NCBI GenBank assembly: GCA_021813745.1
Contig: JAKAJO010000098.1
Span: 1 to 64,000 of the forward strand
Source of the DNA: Acidobacteriota bacterium
GTDB taxonomy: Bacteria > Acidobacteriota > Terriglobia > Terriglobales > Acidobacteriaceae
Direction: 5' to 3'
Length of the DNA: 64,000 bases
In this document: piece after piece, positions 53,550 through 62,227 of the stretch
Layout of the letters: each line of letters begins with the position of its first letter
Numbering within the stretch: the stretch's first letter is position 1
The notes under the pieces: generated by a model
What the model was told of the DNA's origin: nothing
The model's input: only the letters and a program-made list of their open reading frames with translations
Databases searched by the model: none
Position numbers and translations under genes: made by a program

Positions 53550-53885
53550 TCATGGATTCTGATCTTTGGTTGCTGATCCACTTTTCCTGGGCTTCTTGAG
53601 TTCTGGATCATCCCATTGCATGGTGTAACGCTCCCCTAGCGTCAGGTTTTCGAGATAAGCCGCGGAATCGTTTTCTCGCTGCCATAGAAGGCGGTAGAGA
53701 GTATCGACCGCCGACTTCATCATGGCCTTCATCTCCTCGTCGGAGATGTGGAAAACATTCGGATTGCCGCAGCAAACAGCGCAGGGCTTTCCCGCGTGCA
53801 AGGCTTCGATAGGGCCGTTGCGAAAGGCCAACGCAACCATCGCTTTCGCTTCGATAGCCAGGGTGTGGTCGAGGTTGATCTCCAT
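53550..53885 (-). CDS. Small hypothetical protein between PRTRC E and ThiF
   Basis: A 111-residue protein, not recognised. It contains HAGKPCAVCCGNPNVFHISDEEMKAMM; the Cys cluster C-x2-CC could bind metal. The C-terminus is basic and Pro-rich. ATG 53885 has GGAGG upstream; the frame extends to 53939. It is within the PRTRC operon, so probably part of it. Confidence 0.65.
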   Translation of the reverse strand: MEINLDHTLAIEAKAMVALAFRNGPIEALHAGKPCAVCCGNPNVFHISDEEMKAMMKSAVDTLYRLLWQRENDSAAYLENLTLGERYTMQWDDPELKKPRKSGSATKDQNP

Positions 53886-53935
53886 GGACAGCCTCCGGTG
53901 CCATCCAACGATACACCCAGCTGAGAAATGGAATA

Positions 53936-54757
53936 TCAATCCCTCTTGGCAGACGTTGTCACTTGCCGGGCGCGTCTCTTCGTCTTCGACCAGAGTTGCG
54001 GATCGATGGGCAATGCGCTCATCTGGCTAGTCTGAGCGTTGAAAAAGCCGCCGTGGTGTGTGAGTCTTCCGTAGCGGAACAGGCGCGCCAGCATGGCCAG
54101 CGCGGCCGACGCAAGAGTCTGGTTGATAAAGGGCTCCTGGCGGTCCAGTGCCTGGACGGCGGAACAACTGGGTAACGGGTCTTCACCAGCCTCTGCGTTG
54201 ATGATCTCGGGATACAACTCACTCACGGTTCGCAGGCGCCCAGCCTTCCTCCGGTTCCGCGCGTTGAGTGGTTGGCCGAGAACGAACTGGCCGCTGGCGG
54301 CATTGTTGCCGAGATCGAGCCAATATGCTGTGCGGTTCCTGGTGTTTGTCAAGGCCTGCGCGATGATGCTTCGTGCCGCCCGTGTGTCCACACAGCCGAT
54401 CAGTAGATCGGGGGACGTGTCGTTGACCCGGTCCAATGTCCGCTCGCCGAAGTATGCCGGCTCGGACCGCCACCGTGTGCCCCAGAACAAATTGATGCGA
54501 TTGATCAGGACAGTCGCCTTGTTCTGCCCGATGTCTGATATCGAAAACGGCTGGCGGATGCAGTTGGTTTCGGAAACCGTGTCGGCATCCATCAGGACGA
54601 CGTCAAGCCCGGCGAATCGTCCCCAGACGCGGAGCGCCTGATCGAGATACGGCATGCCCATCGTGATGGCGCTTCCCGTGCCTCCGGCTCCAACGACGAG
54701 AACGCGCACCGGCCTGCGCGCATCGGCGCGAAGGGAAAGTACGTGTTCAATGCGCAT
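53936..54757 (-). CDS. PRTRC system ThiF-family protein
   Basis: A 273-residue E1/ThiF-like adenylyltransferase: the nucleotide-binding loop VLVVGAGGTGSAI (about 19-31), VVLMDADTVSETNCIRQPF, the metal/adenylate-binding area LIGCVDTRAARSI, and FVLGQPLN. The PRTRC set pairs this enzyme with a small ubiquitin-like protein (PRTRC C) and a JAB-type protease (A), suggesting a modifier pathway; A is not in the window. It starts 11 bases inside the protein B gene. Confidence 0.88.
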   Translation of the reverse strand: MRIEHVLSLRADARRPVRVLVVGAGGTGSAITMGMPYLDQALRVWGRFAGLDVVLMDADTVSETNCIRQPFSISDIGQNKATVLINRINLFWGTRWRSEPAYFGERTLDRVNDTSPDLLIGCVDTRAARSIIAQALTNTRNRTAYWLDLGNNAASGQFVLGQPLNARNRRKAGRLRTVSELYPEIINAEAGEDPLPSCSAVQALDRQEPFINQTLASAALAMLARLFRYGRLTHHGGFFNAQTSQMSALPIDPQLWSKTKRRARQVTTSAKRD

Positions 54758-55466
54758 GATGGCCCCGCTCTCCGCGCACGAATTGCTCGAGCGTCTGCGG
54801 CAACTGAATCAGCGTTTCTGATGGGAAGCACCGGCGTTTGCCCTTGAGCGATTCCCAAAGGCCCTCGAATCCGCCCTGGTGGCGCGTGAGGCGGCCGACG
54901 TTAGCGTGCGTAAACGCGCTCTCGTAGAATCCGCGCTCCCATGTCGGAATCGAAGTAACCGTTGCGCTATCCGGCCGGCGCATGGTGCCAGTGCAGACGC
55001 GCCCATCGTCCGAGAGATTCCAGAAAGGAGCTACGGCAAGAGTCGTCGTGGCTTGGGGCCGTTTGTTCACGGCAAGCGCCCGAATGCTCAACTCGCTGCT
55101 GGCTACCTTCCAAACCAGAGGCGGCTGCGGAAAGATGCGGCCGTTCAAATCAGAGGCCTTGCCTTCGGCGTTCTCGTAGAACATCTGCCGGCGTCGCGCC
55201 GGAGTCCACCAGACGATCATGCGGTCGCCTTTGGCGAGAATGTTTGCCGGCAATACCTCGGCCTGGACGCTGCCACCGAGCGACTGCATCAGAGACTCGA
55301 CGAACGCGAGGGTGAGCGGCTGCGCCGGCCCAAGCGTGGGTGGTCCGCTCTTCTGCGTTAATACGTCGTGTCTCGTGATGAAACTCGATTGACGGTCGCG
55401 GTAGACGAGCAGAGCCTCACGCAACTCGAAGCAGTGATTCTGCCCGATCGAGAGATGGATCTGCAT
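54747..55466 (-). CDS. PRTRC system protein B
   Basis: A 239-residue protein matching PRTRC-B: AREALLVYRD-like HCFELREALLVYRDRQSSFITRHDV, VQAEVLPANILAKGDRMIVWWTPARRR, and LPQTLEQFVRGERG. No enzymatic motif is obvious. ATG 55466 with GGAGG upstream is preferred. Overlaps ThiF by 11 bases and the end of protein F by 50 bases, showing tight coupling. Confidence 0.85.
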   Translation of the reverse strand: MQIHLSIGQNHCFELREALLVYRDRQSSFITRHDVLTQKSGPPTLGPAQPLTLAFVESLMQSLGGSVQAEVLPANILAKGDRMIVWWTPARRRQMFYENAEGKASDLNGRIFPQPPLVWKVASSELSIRALAVNKRPQATTTLAVAPFWNLSDDGRVCTGTMRRPDSATVTSIPTWERGFYESAFTHANVGRLTRHQGGFEGLWESLKGKRRCFPSETLIQLPQTLEQFVRGERGHHAH

Positions 55467-56532
55467 GGTGAGCCTCCGAGGCGTGGATCCATTCAACAAG
55501 CGAAAACAATTCCGCGTTGATCTGAATGAAGCGCGCCACGATCCGCAGCGCGTTGCGCACCTCTGCCGGGTTGGCCGGCGAGAAGATGACGCAGAGCGCG
55601 GGCTCCGATGTTGCTTCGAGCATCGACTGGTTTTCTTCGTCGAAACAAGCCACGATGGCGTCCTGCTCCTTGAAGCAAACTAGCAGGCACGGTAATGGCG
55701 GCTGGTCGTAGTAGCCCTCTTCGAGGTACTCTCGCGATTGCTTGAGGGGAAGTCGCGCCAGTTCCTGGATGCGGCGCAACCGGACAATCCAGTCCTTGAA
55801 GTGCCCGTTGCGATGCTGTCGCAGTAACGCCCGGTCGTGTGCCTTGCCTTCGCGGTGGTCGCGCTTCAAGGTCTTCCGGATGCACTCGGGCAAAGCCTTC
55901 TCGACCTCCGGGAATTCGTACTGGCCCTGGTTGTCCTCGTCGTCCTGTGCAGCCCATTCACGCATCTGCTCCTCGTACATCAGCGCGTCGTCATGGTTGT
56001 AGAGGCGCATGACCTTGTAGAGGGCGTATGTCAATGTCCAATAGAATGCCGCCCCGAGTCCCTCGGCCTCCGCTTCCATGGCTTCGATGGCAGGGCCGAT
56101 CTTCAGATAGCCCGATCCGCTGCACTCGATCAGGACGGCGAGCCTTCCGGAACCGAGTTGCACGTCGTCGCCGTACCGCTCCAGTGCATCCGTGACCAGA
56201 AGGTGATACTCGACATTGCGGGTCAGCAACTTGTCGCGCTCGGCACCGATTCCGCTCGCCATCGCGGTTTGCGCGAATCGGATCGCGCTGCCTTGAGCCA
56301 GGTTCGAGGTTTTCTGGTCGCCCAGTCCCTCGCGCACCAGCGCGGCGCACAGCTCAAAAAGCAACTCGCGATTGGTTTCGTGGCTGTAATCGGTGCGAAC
56401 GCCAACAAGGGATGGCAATGCTTGGCTGAAAGCAGGTGCCAGTGTAGCGATGCGGGCGGCGAGAGCCGTTCCGGCTCCGGCGGCAGCAAGATCTTCGCGG
56501 CGGCGCGGCCTGGAATCGAAAGTCATTCTCAT
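55417..56532 (-). CDS. PRTRC system protein F
   Basis: A 371-residue helical protein with the PRTRC-F pattern: GVRTDYSHETNRELLFELCAALVREGLGD, GYLKIGPAIEAMEAEAEGLGAAFYWTL, and RQHRNGHFKDWIVRLRRIQELARLPLK. Function unknown. First gene of the F-B-ThiF-x-E run. Upstream, a divergent toxin-antitoxin operon begins. Confidence 0.83.
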   Translation of the reverse strand: MRMTFDSRPRRREDLAAAGAGTALAARIATLAPAFSQALPSLVGVRTDYSHETNRELLFELCAALVREGLGDQKTSNLAQGSAIRFAQTAMASGIGAERDKLLTRNVEYHLLVTDALERYGDDVQLGSGRLAVLIECSGSGYLKIGPAIEAMEAEAEGLGAAFYWTLTYALYKVMRLYNHDDALMYEEQMREWAAQDDEDNQGQYEFPEVEKALPECIRKTLKRDHREGKAHDRALLRQHRNGHFKDWIVRLRRIQELARLPLKQSREYLEEGYYDQPPLPCLLVCFKEQDAIVACFDEENQSMLEATSEPALCVIFSPANPAEVRNALRIVARFIQINAELFSLVEWIHASEAHHADPSLDRAESLLRVA

Positions 56533-56625
56533 GGGGTTCCCGCCTTTCTGACTGTCCTCGAAGGCTTGATAACGATCTGATTCAAAAGTGACTTATGGAT
56601 GGATGAGCAATGCCTGGCTGCAAGT

Positions 56626-56663
56626 CGAGTATTTCGCATATTGCGAGTATTTCGAGTATATGC
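56626..56663. promoter_or_regulatory. Repeat cluster before the PIN toxin-antitoxin operon
   Basis: CGAGTATTTCG occurs twice (56626-56636 and 56644-56654), followed by a third CGAGTAT at 56653. GCATAT (56636-56641) and ATATGC (56658-56663) form a dyad around it. Thirteen bases before the antitoxin start; probable autoregulation site. Confidence 0.5.
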
Positions 56664-56675
56664 TATTCTTCTTGC

Positions 56676-57152
56676 ATGTCGTCTCCTGCTCTCAAACCGA
56701 TTGCGCTCTCCCGTGCCGAGCAGCCTCCAGCACAAGCATTGGAACGTCTCCTGAACCGCGGGATGGACCGTGGGGCGCTGGCAGTCATCTCCTCTGCGGG
56801 GGATCGAATCGACCTCCCAGATCCTATCGTGGAAGTTCTCAGAACAGCCGTCGGCTACCTTTCTCACGGTCAGGCCGTCACGCTTATTCCGGACAATCAG
56901 GTGATCACAACGCAGCGGGCCGCGGATTTGCTCGGGCTTTCGCGTCCCTTTTTCATCAAGCTGCTGGATGCCGGCGCAATGGCTCATCACCGGGTAGGCA
57001 ATCAACGGCGCGTTTACCTTCGCGATGTTCTCGCCTATCGAAGAAAGCGCGATGCCGAGCGGGATGCGGCATTAGACCGACTTTCTCGCGATGCCTTTGA
57101 AGCCGGATTGTATGATCAGAACCGGATTCCCGAAGGCAGCTCCGACGAGTGA
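56676..57152 (+). CDS. Excisionase-type HTH antitoxin
   Basis: A 158-residue protein with a central helix-turn-helix of the excisionase/MerR type (VITTQRAADLLGLSRPFFIKLLDAGAMAHHRVGNQRRVYLRDVLAYRRKRD). It sits upstream of a PIN-domain toxin with a four-base overlap (GTGA), the usual place of an antitoxin. The C-terminal tail (EAGLYDQNRIPEGSSDE) would bind the toxin. ATG 56676 is chosen over upstream in-frame ATG 56610, which reads through the repeat region. Confidence 0.85.
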   Translation: MSSPALKPIALSRAEQPPAQALERLLNRGMDRGALAVISSAGDRIDLPDPIVEVLRTAVGYLSHGQAVTLIPDNQVITTQRAADLLGLSRPFFIKLLDAGAMAHHRVGNQRRVYLRDVLAYRRKRDAERDAALDRLSRDAFEAGLYDQNRIPEGSSDE

Positions 57153-57709
57153 AAGAACCTCGGATCGTTGTTCTCGATGCCTGCGTCCTCATCCCGATGC
57201 CGCTCGCCGATACATTGCTTCGGCTTGCGGCCCAGGGCCTCTATCAGCCCAAGTGGTCCGAGACAATCATGCTCGAAGTGAGCAGGACTCTTCGCGAGAG
57301 TTTTGGTCTTTCCGCCGCGAAAGCGCAGTATCGAAAGAAGGAAATCAGGCGTCATTTTCCAGAAGCCTGGGTCGAAGGCTTTGACAAGCTGATTCCGAAG
57401 ATGACGAATCATCCCAAGGATCGTCATGTACTGGCTGCAGCGGTGCGGGCAAAAGCGCAAATCATTGTCACGTACAACGGCAAGGACTTCCCGCCTGCAT
57501 CCCTTGCTCCGCATGCGATTACCGCGCTGGGTCCATCGGCATTTCTCAAGGCCCTCTACGACAAATCGCCATCGGCAATAATTGAGACCTTACATCGACA
57601 GGCGGCGGCAATCAACCAATCGATGGATTATTTGCTCTCGCGCCTTCGCATCAATGCGCCGGTATTTGTCGAAAGGATCGAGAACGAGATGGGCGGAAAG
57701 CAAAGCTAA
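57149..57709 (+). CDS. PIN-domain toxin
   Basis: A 186-residue PIN RNase: first Asp in VVLDACVLIPMPLADTLLRLA, Glu in IMLEVSRTL, Asp in KDRHVLAAAVRAKAQIIVTYN, then GKDFP. It is longer than classical VapC (about 130) by a C-terminal helical extension (ETLHRQAAAINQSMDYLLSRL). Likely cleaves RNA when its partner is lost. Start GTG overlaps the antitoxin stop. Confidence 0.88.
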   Translation: MKEPRIVVLDACVLIPMPLADTLLRLAAQGLYQPKWSETIMLEVSRTLRESFGLSAAKAQYRKKEIRRHFPEAWVEGFDKLIPKMTNHPKDRHVLAAAVRAKAQIIVTYNGKDFPPASLAPHAITALGPSAFLKALYDKSPSAIIETLHRQAAAINQSMDYLLSRLRINAPVFVERIENEMGGKQS

Positions 57710-57728
57710 TCGCGATCCAGCACAAACT

Positions 57729-57947
57729 TCAGGCGAGCGGTGGAAGCAGGTCCGGTGGCGCCGGCAAGAGAGTCCTGTCTGTCCCGGCATAGCGTCGAGT
57801 GGCTTCGGCTACGGCGTTCGATAGATCGCACGATTCTTTCGATTGGAGATGCCTCGCCAGAATCAGGTTGGCAGCGAGAGGAGCCTCGGCGGCTTTTGCC
57901 ATGAACAAAGCAGCCAGCTTTTCTCTCGTCATTGATCGCCGGGCCAC
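57729..57947 (-). CDS. Small hypothetical protein after PRTRC C
   Basis: A 72-residue protein, not recognised. Helical N-terminus (TREKLAALFMAKAAEAPLAANLILARHL), Pro/Leu-rich end. GTG 57947 lies three bases after the PRTRC C stop; ATG 57932 is an alternative. Another frame over the same bases (57706-57954) looks unlike a protein. Confidence 0.5.
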   Translation of the reverse strand: MARRSMTREKLAALFMAKAAEAPLAANLILARHLQSKESCDLSNAVAEATRRYAGTDRTLLPAPPDLLPPLA

Positions 57948-57950
57948 GGC

Positions 57951-58163
57951 TCAACCCTTCGAGCCGATGGCGCGGCTGAAGGAATAACGGAGCGCGGCTC
58001 CGGTATCCTCTGGCCCGGTCAGTGTGGCTGTGGCAATCTCCGGGTAGGTTGGCGTGAGCAAATCGCGGATTTCCTCGGCCGTCATCTGCGGAGCAGGATC
58101 GGGAATGCGCGTGCCATTGAAATAGAACTCGCGCGGCAAGGCTTCCACTTTCAGAGTGCTCAT
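57951..58163 (-). CDS. PRTRC system protein C
   Basis: A 70-residue ubiquitin-like protein: MSTLKVEALPREFYFNGTRIPDP, EEIRDLLTPTYPEIATATLTGPE, ALRYSFSRAIGSKG. Length and the terminal GSKG match PRTRC-C. It would be the protein modifier in a ThiF-based conjugation pathway; inference from the family set. GAGGAG upstream of the ATG. Confidence 0.88.
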   Translation of the reverse strand: MSTLKVEALPREFYFNGTRIPDPAPQMTAEEIRDLLTPTYPEIATATLTGPEDTGAALRYSFSRAIGSKG

Positions 58164-58225
58164 GATGATCGTCTCCTCGCTTGCCCCTGGTGGGCGTAGT
58201 GTTTGAGTTGGATTGTTTCTGGCCT

Positions 58226-58756
58226 TCAGAACAGGCTGGCCTGAATGGGAATTCTTTCGATCACAGGCGACGACGGTTCAACTACGGCTAAATCAGCGGT
58301 TGTCGCGCCGGCATCGTCCGTTCGATTGGCGGGAATACGATATTTGGTTTCCAAACGCCTGAGCGTCTCCATCTCGCTCGCGCGCTCCGCTTCGGCCACA
58401 CGCAGTTGGTAGCCGGCCAGGTAGTTCCGCTTGCGCACTTCCTGTTGAATGGCGCGCTCGACGTCGGAGAATGTGTACTCGGGATCGCCCCAGCAAGGCC
58501 ATTTGAGCGTCTTCTCAAGGAAGCGCAACCGGTCCTGATCGGAGGTGAACCAGGTTTCGTAGAATGTGGCGCGATCGCAGTGCGCAATATGGCCGAAGCA
58601 CATCGACAGGCGGTGATAGAAGTCTTTGGTGAAGAGGGTCTGCGCCCACTCGGACTCGATGAAGCGCAGAAAGTGATTCCCGAATTCGGCTTTGTCGGTC
58701 GCCGTCGAGAACCTGGTCGGCGTGAATTCGCCTGGGAGGAATGGTCCCTTCGGCAT
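58226..58756 (-). CDS. Hypothetical protein of the PRTRC element
   Basis: A 176-residue soluble protein of unknown function (HFLRFIESEWAQTLFTKDFYHRLSMCFGHIAHCDRATFYETWF; VRKRNYLAGYQLRVAEAERASEMETLRRLE). The end IQASLF resembles the short beta-clamp-binding peptides found at C-termini of DNA-handling proteins; the helicase downstream ends similarly (QLSLFG). Not recognised otherwise. Confidence 0.65.
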   Translation of the reverse strand: MPKGPFLPGEFTPTRFSTATDKAEFGNHFLRFIESEWAQTLFTKDFYHRLSMCFGHIAHCDRATFYETWFTSDQDRLRFLEKTLKWPCWGDPEYTFSDVERAIQQEVRKRNYLAGYQLRVAEAERASEMETLRRLETKYRIPANRTDDAGATTADLAVVEPSSPVIERIPIQASLF

Positions 58757-58937
58757 GAGATGTCTCCGAAGACGCCCATGGCCAGCGATAGCTGTCCATG
58801 GGCGTTGCCTTGATTGCGAACCGGCGTTGACCGGCGCCGCTCGAAACTACTTCTCCCTGCTGGGAGAGTATCACTGTCGATTTTTCACGGGAAGAGAGAT
58901 TTCGAAATGCAGACTCGATCAGGCCATGGAGAGGAAG

Positions 58938-59138
58938 CTAGTTCCTGTTCTTCCTGCCACTCCTTCGATTGGTTCTGCGCCTGCGCTTGAGTTCCCGGTG
59001 AAGGTCGGTCAGTTGATCGACGGTGTCGGCTCCGCTGATCTGGGCATCTTCTACTTTGCCGAGCCACGAAAACCGCTCTTCGAGTAATTGGAGCACCCAG
59101 TCGACAAAGGTCTGCGTTGGGCGATTCTTTGGACTCAC
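58938..59138 (-). CDS. Small basic hypothetical protein
   Basis: A 66-residue protein with FVDWVLQLLEERFSWLGKVEDAQ and a very basic C-terminus (RRRRTNRRSGRKNRN). GTG 59138 is chosen because GAGGTG precedes it; the frame runs up to 59183. Lies between the helicase and the 176-residue gene; probably in the same operon. Possibly nucleic-acid binding. Confidence 0.45.
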   Translation of the reverse strand: MSPKNRPTQTFVDWVLQLLEERFSWLGKVEDAQISGADTVDQLTDLHRELKRRRRTNRRSGRKNRN

Positions 59139-59195
59139 AAGATCACCTCGATCGTTGTTGTGAAATGGAAAGGAGATTTGCAATTCCGCGCATTC

Positions 59196-61496
59196 TCAAC
59201 CGAAAAGGCTGAGCTGCACGGGAGCCGCCGTCGCTGGCCAGGGCGTGTTCTCGATTTCGGTCCTGACAGGTTCGGCCAGATGGATGCCGTCTCGATTTGA
59301 AGACGGACTGGCGACCGCGAACTCCGGCAGGTCGAGCAGAGAACCACTTTCCTCGATGACTGGAGGAGGAGCCTGAGGAACAACTTGGCCGCGTTCCTTT
59401 TCAAGGCTTCTCCAGATTGTGTCTGCGGATTCCCCGACCCCGGCCTTTTCGACCAACTCGCGCGCCATCGCGCTCATCAGGTCTTCGTCGGCATCAAGCG
59501 CCATCAGGCCTTCGCCGGAGAACTTGCCCTCCAGCATCAGCGCGACGAGCATCTTTTTGCCCATCAGCCGGAGGCAGGTCTCCTGCATCGTTCCCGAGTA
59601 GGTGACGAACTTCACCCGCACCGGATGGCGCTGGCCGATCCGCCACGAGCGCCGGCTGGCCTGCCGCAGCGTGTGCAGCGAATAGCCGGTCTCATAGAAG
59701 TAGAGCGTCGGAAAGGCCAAGAGATCCAACCCCGTCTCCACCAGCTTGGGATGACAGACGACGACCTCGACACCGGCCTGCAACTGGCGTTCGTACCAGT
59801 CTTCGCGCTTCTCCGTTGGGACTGAAGAGCGCAGCACGGCAACCCGGAATCCAGCCTGGCGCAGAATCGTCTCCAGACGCAGCGTGACATCCTTCTCTCC
59901 GGTGTAGGTGGCATAGACTTGACAACGCCGGCCCTGACGCAACTCCTCACTTACGTCGGAAATGAGCGCACGCTCTTTGGCAAAGAGTTGACCCTCGGAA
60001 AGATTGAAAGGCGTGGCGGCGAGAAACCGTACATATTCGCGTGTCTGCGGATCGAAAGCCCGCGCCCAGATCGCATCGAATCCATATGGATGGTCCGGGT
60101 ACAAGAGCAGAGTGTTGAGCAGAATGCTCATCAGGCTCTTGTTGCCGCGGTGCTGGCGCATCGCCGAGCGAATATCCTCCTCCAACTCCTCGTAGGCTTT
60201 GGCAAGATCGGAGTCCATCTCAACCGAGACGACGCTCTCGTCGTAGCGCGGCAGGTTGTCCGCGATGTCTTCAAGCGAAAGAAAGGCCGTCGTATTCATC
60301 AGAAACTTGCCAAACAGAAGCGGCGATGCTCCCGGCTTCCGTACCACCTGAATGGTCTTCTTCGTGGACCGCGAGCAGGCGTTGTCCTCCTTGCGGACCT
60401 TTTCGATGGTTTCGAGCACGCCGTACTGCTCCTGGAAGTCGCGCCGCCCCTGGCCGCCGTAGGCAAAGCCCTCGCTCGCCATCGCGTGCGGTTCCATGCG
60501 ATAGAAGATGTTGAAGAGATCGTCGGCGTAGCCGCCCATCAGCGTTCCGGTCAGCGCGATCAGCTTGCGGGCCGCGCGTTCCAGCACGCCCAGCCCATTG
60601 CCCTGCGCTGTGTCCCCGGCCAACTGGTGCAGTTCGTCGGCAATGGCGAAATCGAACCAGCGTCGCATATAACGGCCCACAAATTCCATCGGCGCCATGC
60701 GCTGGATTCGATCACGGTCGGCCTGCCACAATGCCGAGTACCGCGTCGTTCCGTCCTGCGGCTGGGTCAGCGTCTCCGAGAGCTTCACCTTGTCTCCGAA
60801 GTCGAGATAGGTCAGCTTCTGCCGTTCGGAATCGAGGATGGCAGTACCAGTGTCGGGATTGACGACGCCGCCCAGGTTCGGCCCCGACTTCGCCTTGAGA
60901 TAAACGTGCTCCCAAAAGTAGCCGAGCTTGCCTTTGTCCTTACCGGTGATGAAGAAGGCCGGCGCCGGACACTTCTTGCGCCACTCCCTGCGGCTCATCC
61001 GCCGCAGATCGGAGAGCGACAAGCGCATTCCGTCATAAACGATCCGGCCCTTGCGCAGCTTGACCTCGCAGACGCCGTGCGCTTTCCTTGGATCACCGCC
61101 ATTGCGCAAGTCTTCGATCAGAAATGCGCGGGCGCGCGGAATGGTCACCAGTACCTCGCGCGCCCATTTGTGCGTAATGTGCGAGGGGCACATCACCAGC
61201 GTCGTCGAAGGCCGTCCATCGGAAAGAACATGGATTGCGCCCAGCGCCATGTACGTCTTGCCCGCGCCGCACTCGGCCACGATCCGTGCCGCCTTGGCCT
61301 TGCGCAGATACTTTGCCGTCCCGGTAATTGCCAGCGCCTGCGCCGGAAGCGCCTTGCGCAGCAGCGTCGCGATGCGCGGGGCAACGGCATCGGTTGTGTT
61401 CTGCAAAGGGGGGAAGGTACTGAGGATGCGCGATCCCAATTCGTTGGCGTTCGCGCGCAGGTAAGAAGCAATATCAACTAGGCTCTCTTGGCTCAT
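59196..61496 (-). CDS. SF2/SNF2-like helicase of the PRTRC element
   Basis: A 766-residue ATPase. Walker A ECGAGKTYMAL, motif Ia VMCPSHITHKW, DExH-like DELHQL, motif III ALTGTLMGG, and in the second lobe FPTLYFYETGYSLHTLRQASRRSWRIGQ, the SNF2-type motif VI (Q..R..RIGQ). The C-terminus is Pro-rich and ends QLSLFG, a possible sliding-clamp-binding peptide. Translocates on DNA; likely a replication or repair helicase of the element. GAGGT upstream of ATG. Confidence 0.9.
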   Translation of the reverse strand: MSQESLVDIASYLRANANELGSRILSTFPPLQNTTDAVAPRIATLLRKALPAQALAITGTAKYLRKAKAARIVAECGAGKTYMALGAIHVLSDGRPSTTLVMCPSHITHKWAREVLVTIPRARAFLIEDLRNGGDPRKAHGVCEVKLRKGRIVYDGMRLSLSDLRRMSRREWRKKCPAPAFFITGKDKGKLGYFWEHVYLKAKSGPNLGGVVNPDTGTAILDSERQKLTYLDFGDKVKLSETLTQPQDGTTRYSALWQADRDRIQRMAPMEFVGRYMRRWFDFAIADELHQLAGDTAQGNGLGVLERAARKLIALTGTLMGGYADDLFNIFYRMEPHAMASEGFAYGGQGRRDFQEQYGVLETIEKVRKEDNACSRSTKKTIQVVRKPGASPLLFGKFLMNTTAFLSLEDIADNLPRYDESVVSVEMDSDLAKAYEELEEDIRSAMRQHRGNKSLMSILLNTLLLYPDHPYGFDAIWARAFDPQTREYVRFLAATPFNLSEGQLFAKERALISDVSEELRQGRRCQVYATYTGEKDVTLRLETILRQAGFRVAVLRSSVPTEKREDWYERQLQAGVEVVVCHPKLVETGLDLLAFPTLYFYETGYSLHTLRQASRRSWRIGQRHPVRVKFVTYSGTMQETCLRLMGKKMLVALMLEGKFSGEGLMALDADEDLMSAMARELVEKAGVGESADTIWRSLEKERGQVVPQAPPPVIEESGSLLDLPEFAVASPSSNRDGIHLAEPVRTEIENTPWPATAAPVQLSLFG

Positions 61497-61570
61497 GCAT
61501 GGAACCTCATGGCGGGTCTATGGAGCGGAATCAAGCACGGAATTGTTCTGAAAGCGATTCGGCCGGAGAT

Positions 61571-62227
61571 CTATTGTTCGTCCTTGTCCCGAATCTGGTG
61601 CAACGTCTCGAACAAATGGTGCTTCGGCCACTTGACCGGCCCATTCTCTTCGGGGAAGGCGATCACGCCGGATTGCAGCGCCGTTGAGATCCATGTGAGC
61701 ATCTCTTCGGCCGTGACCGTGACCAGCACGGGCTCGCAACCGATGCCATCGAGCGCCTGAAAGCGGCCTTCAGCTTCAAGGACTCCGCAGATGTGCTCTG
61801 CCCAGTCGGGGACAGCGGGAAGGCCAAGAAAGTTGGACAACCACGCCCAGACCTCATCGGCATTTTTGCGGCAAAGGATCGTCCGGCCCGCGCTGCCATT
61901 TGCGTGCAACTGCTCGGAGATGGTGATCAGGTGCCGCACCGGGTGTTTTCGCCCCGGCAGGGTCACCGAACCGCGATAGCACGAGGCGTGTTCGCCGAGC
62001 ACAATCTCCTTGACGGCGCCGTCGGGAAAGGTCAGCGTGAAGTAGGCCTTCTCGTGAACTGCCGCGGTAATCGCGCCGATGTCGGAGTCGTTCCCGAAGA
62101 CGCCTATCAGATGCGCCTGCTCGTCTTCTCCGATATAGGAGGAAACCCTCACGCGAATCCTGGTTGACGTCTTCTCCGTAATGCGGTGGTACTCAAGCAG
62201 CCCGAGCCGCAGGTGCGCATTCTGCAT
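61571..62227 (-). CDS. Hypothetical protein of the PRTRC element
   Basis: A 218-residue protein of unknown function with beta-rich N-terminal part (TRIRVRVSSYIGEDEQAHLIGVFGNDSDIGAI, FTLTFPDGAVKEIVLGEHASCYRG) and helical C-terminus. It overlaps the methyltransferase gene by 35 bases and precedes the helicase, so it is translated with them. Confidence 0.7.
   Translation of the reverse strand: MQNAHLRLGLLEYHRITEKTSTRIRVRVSSYIGEDEQAHLIGVFGNDSDIGAITAAVHEKAYFTLTFPDGAVKEIVLGEHASCYRGSVTLPGRKHPVRHLITISEQLHANGSAGRTILCRKNADEVWAWLSNFLGLPAVPDWAEHICGVLEAEGRFQALDGIGCEPVLVTVTAEEMLTWISTALQSGVIAFPEENGPVKWPKHHLFETLHQIRDKDEQ

Noticed and set aside
59919-61481. Plus-strand frame of 520 codons opposite the helicase
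   Set aside because: Antisense shadow of a clear SF2 helicase with all motifs; no ribosome site or domain.
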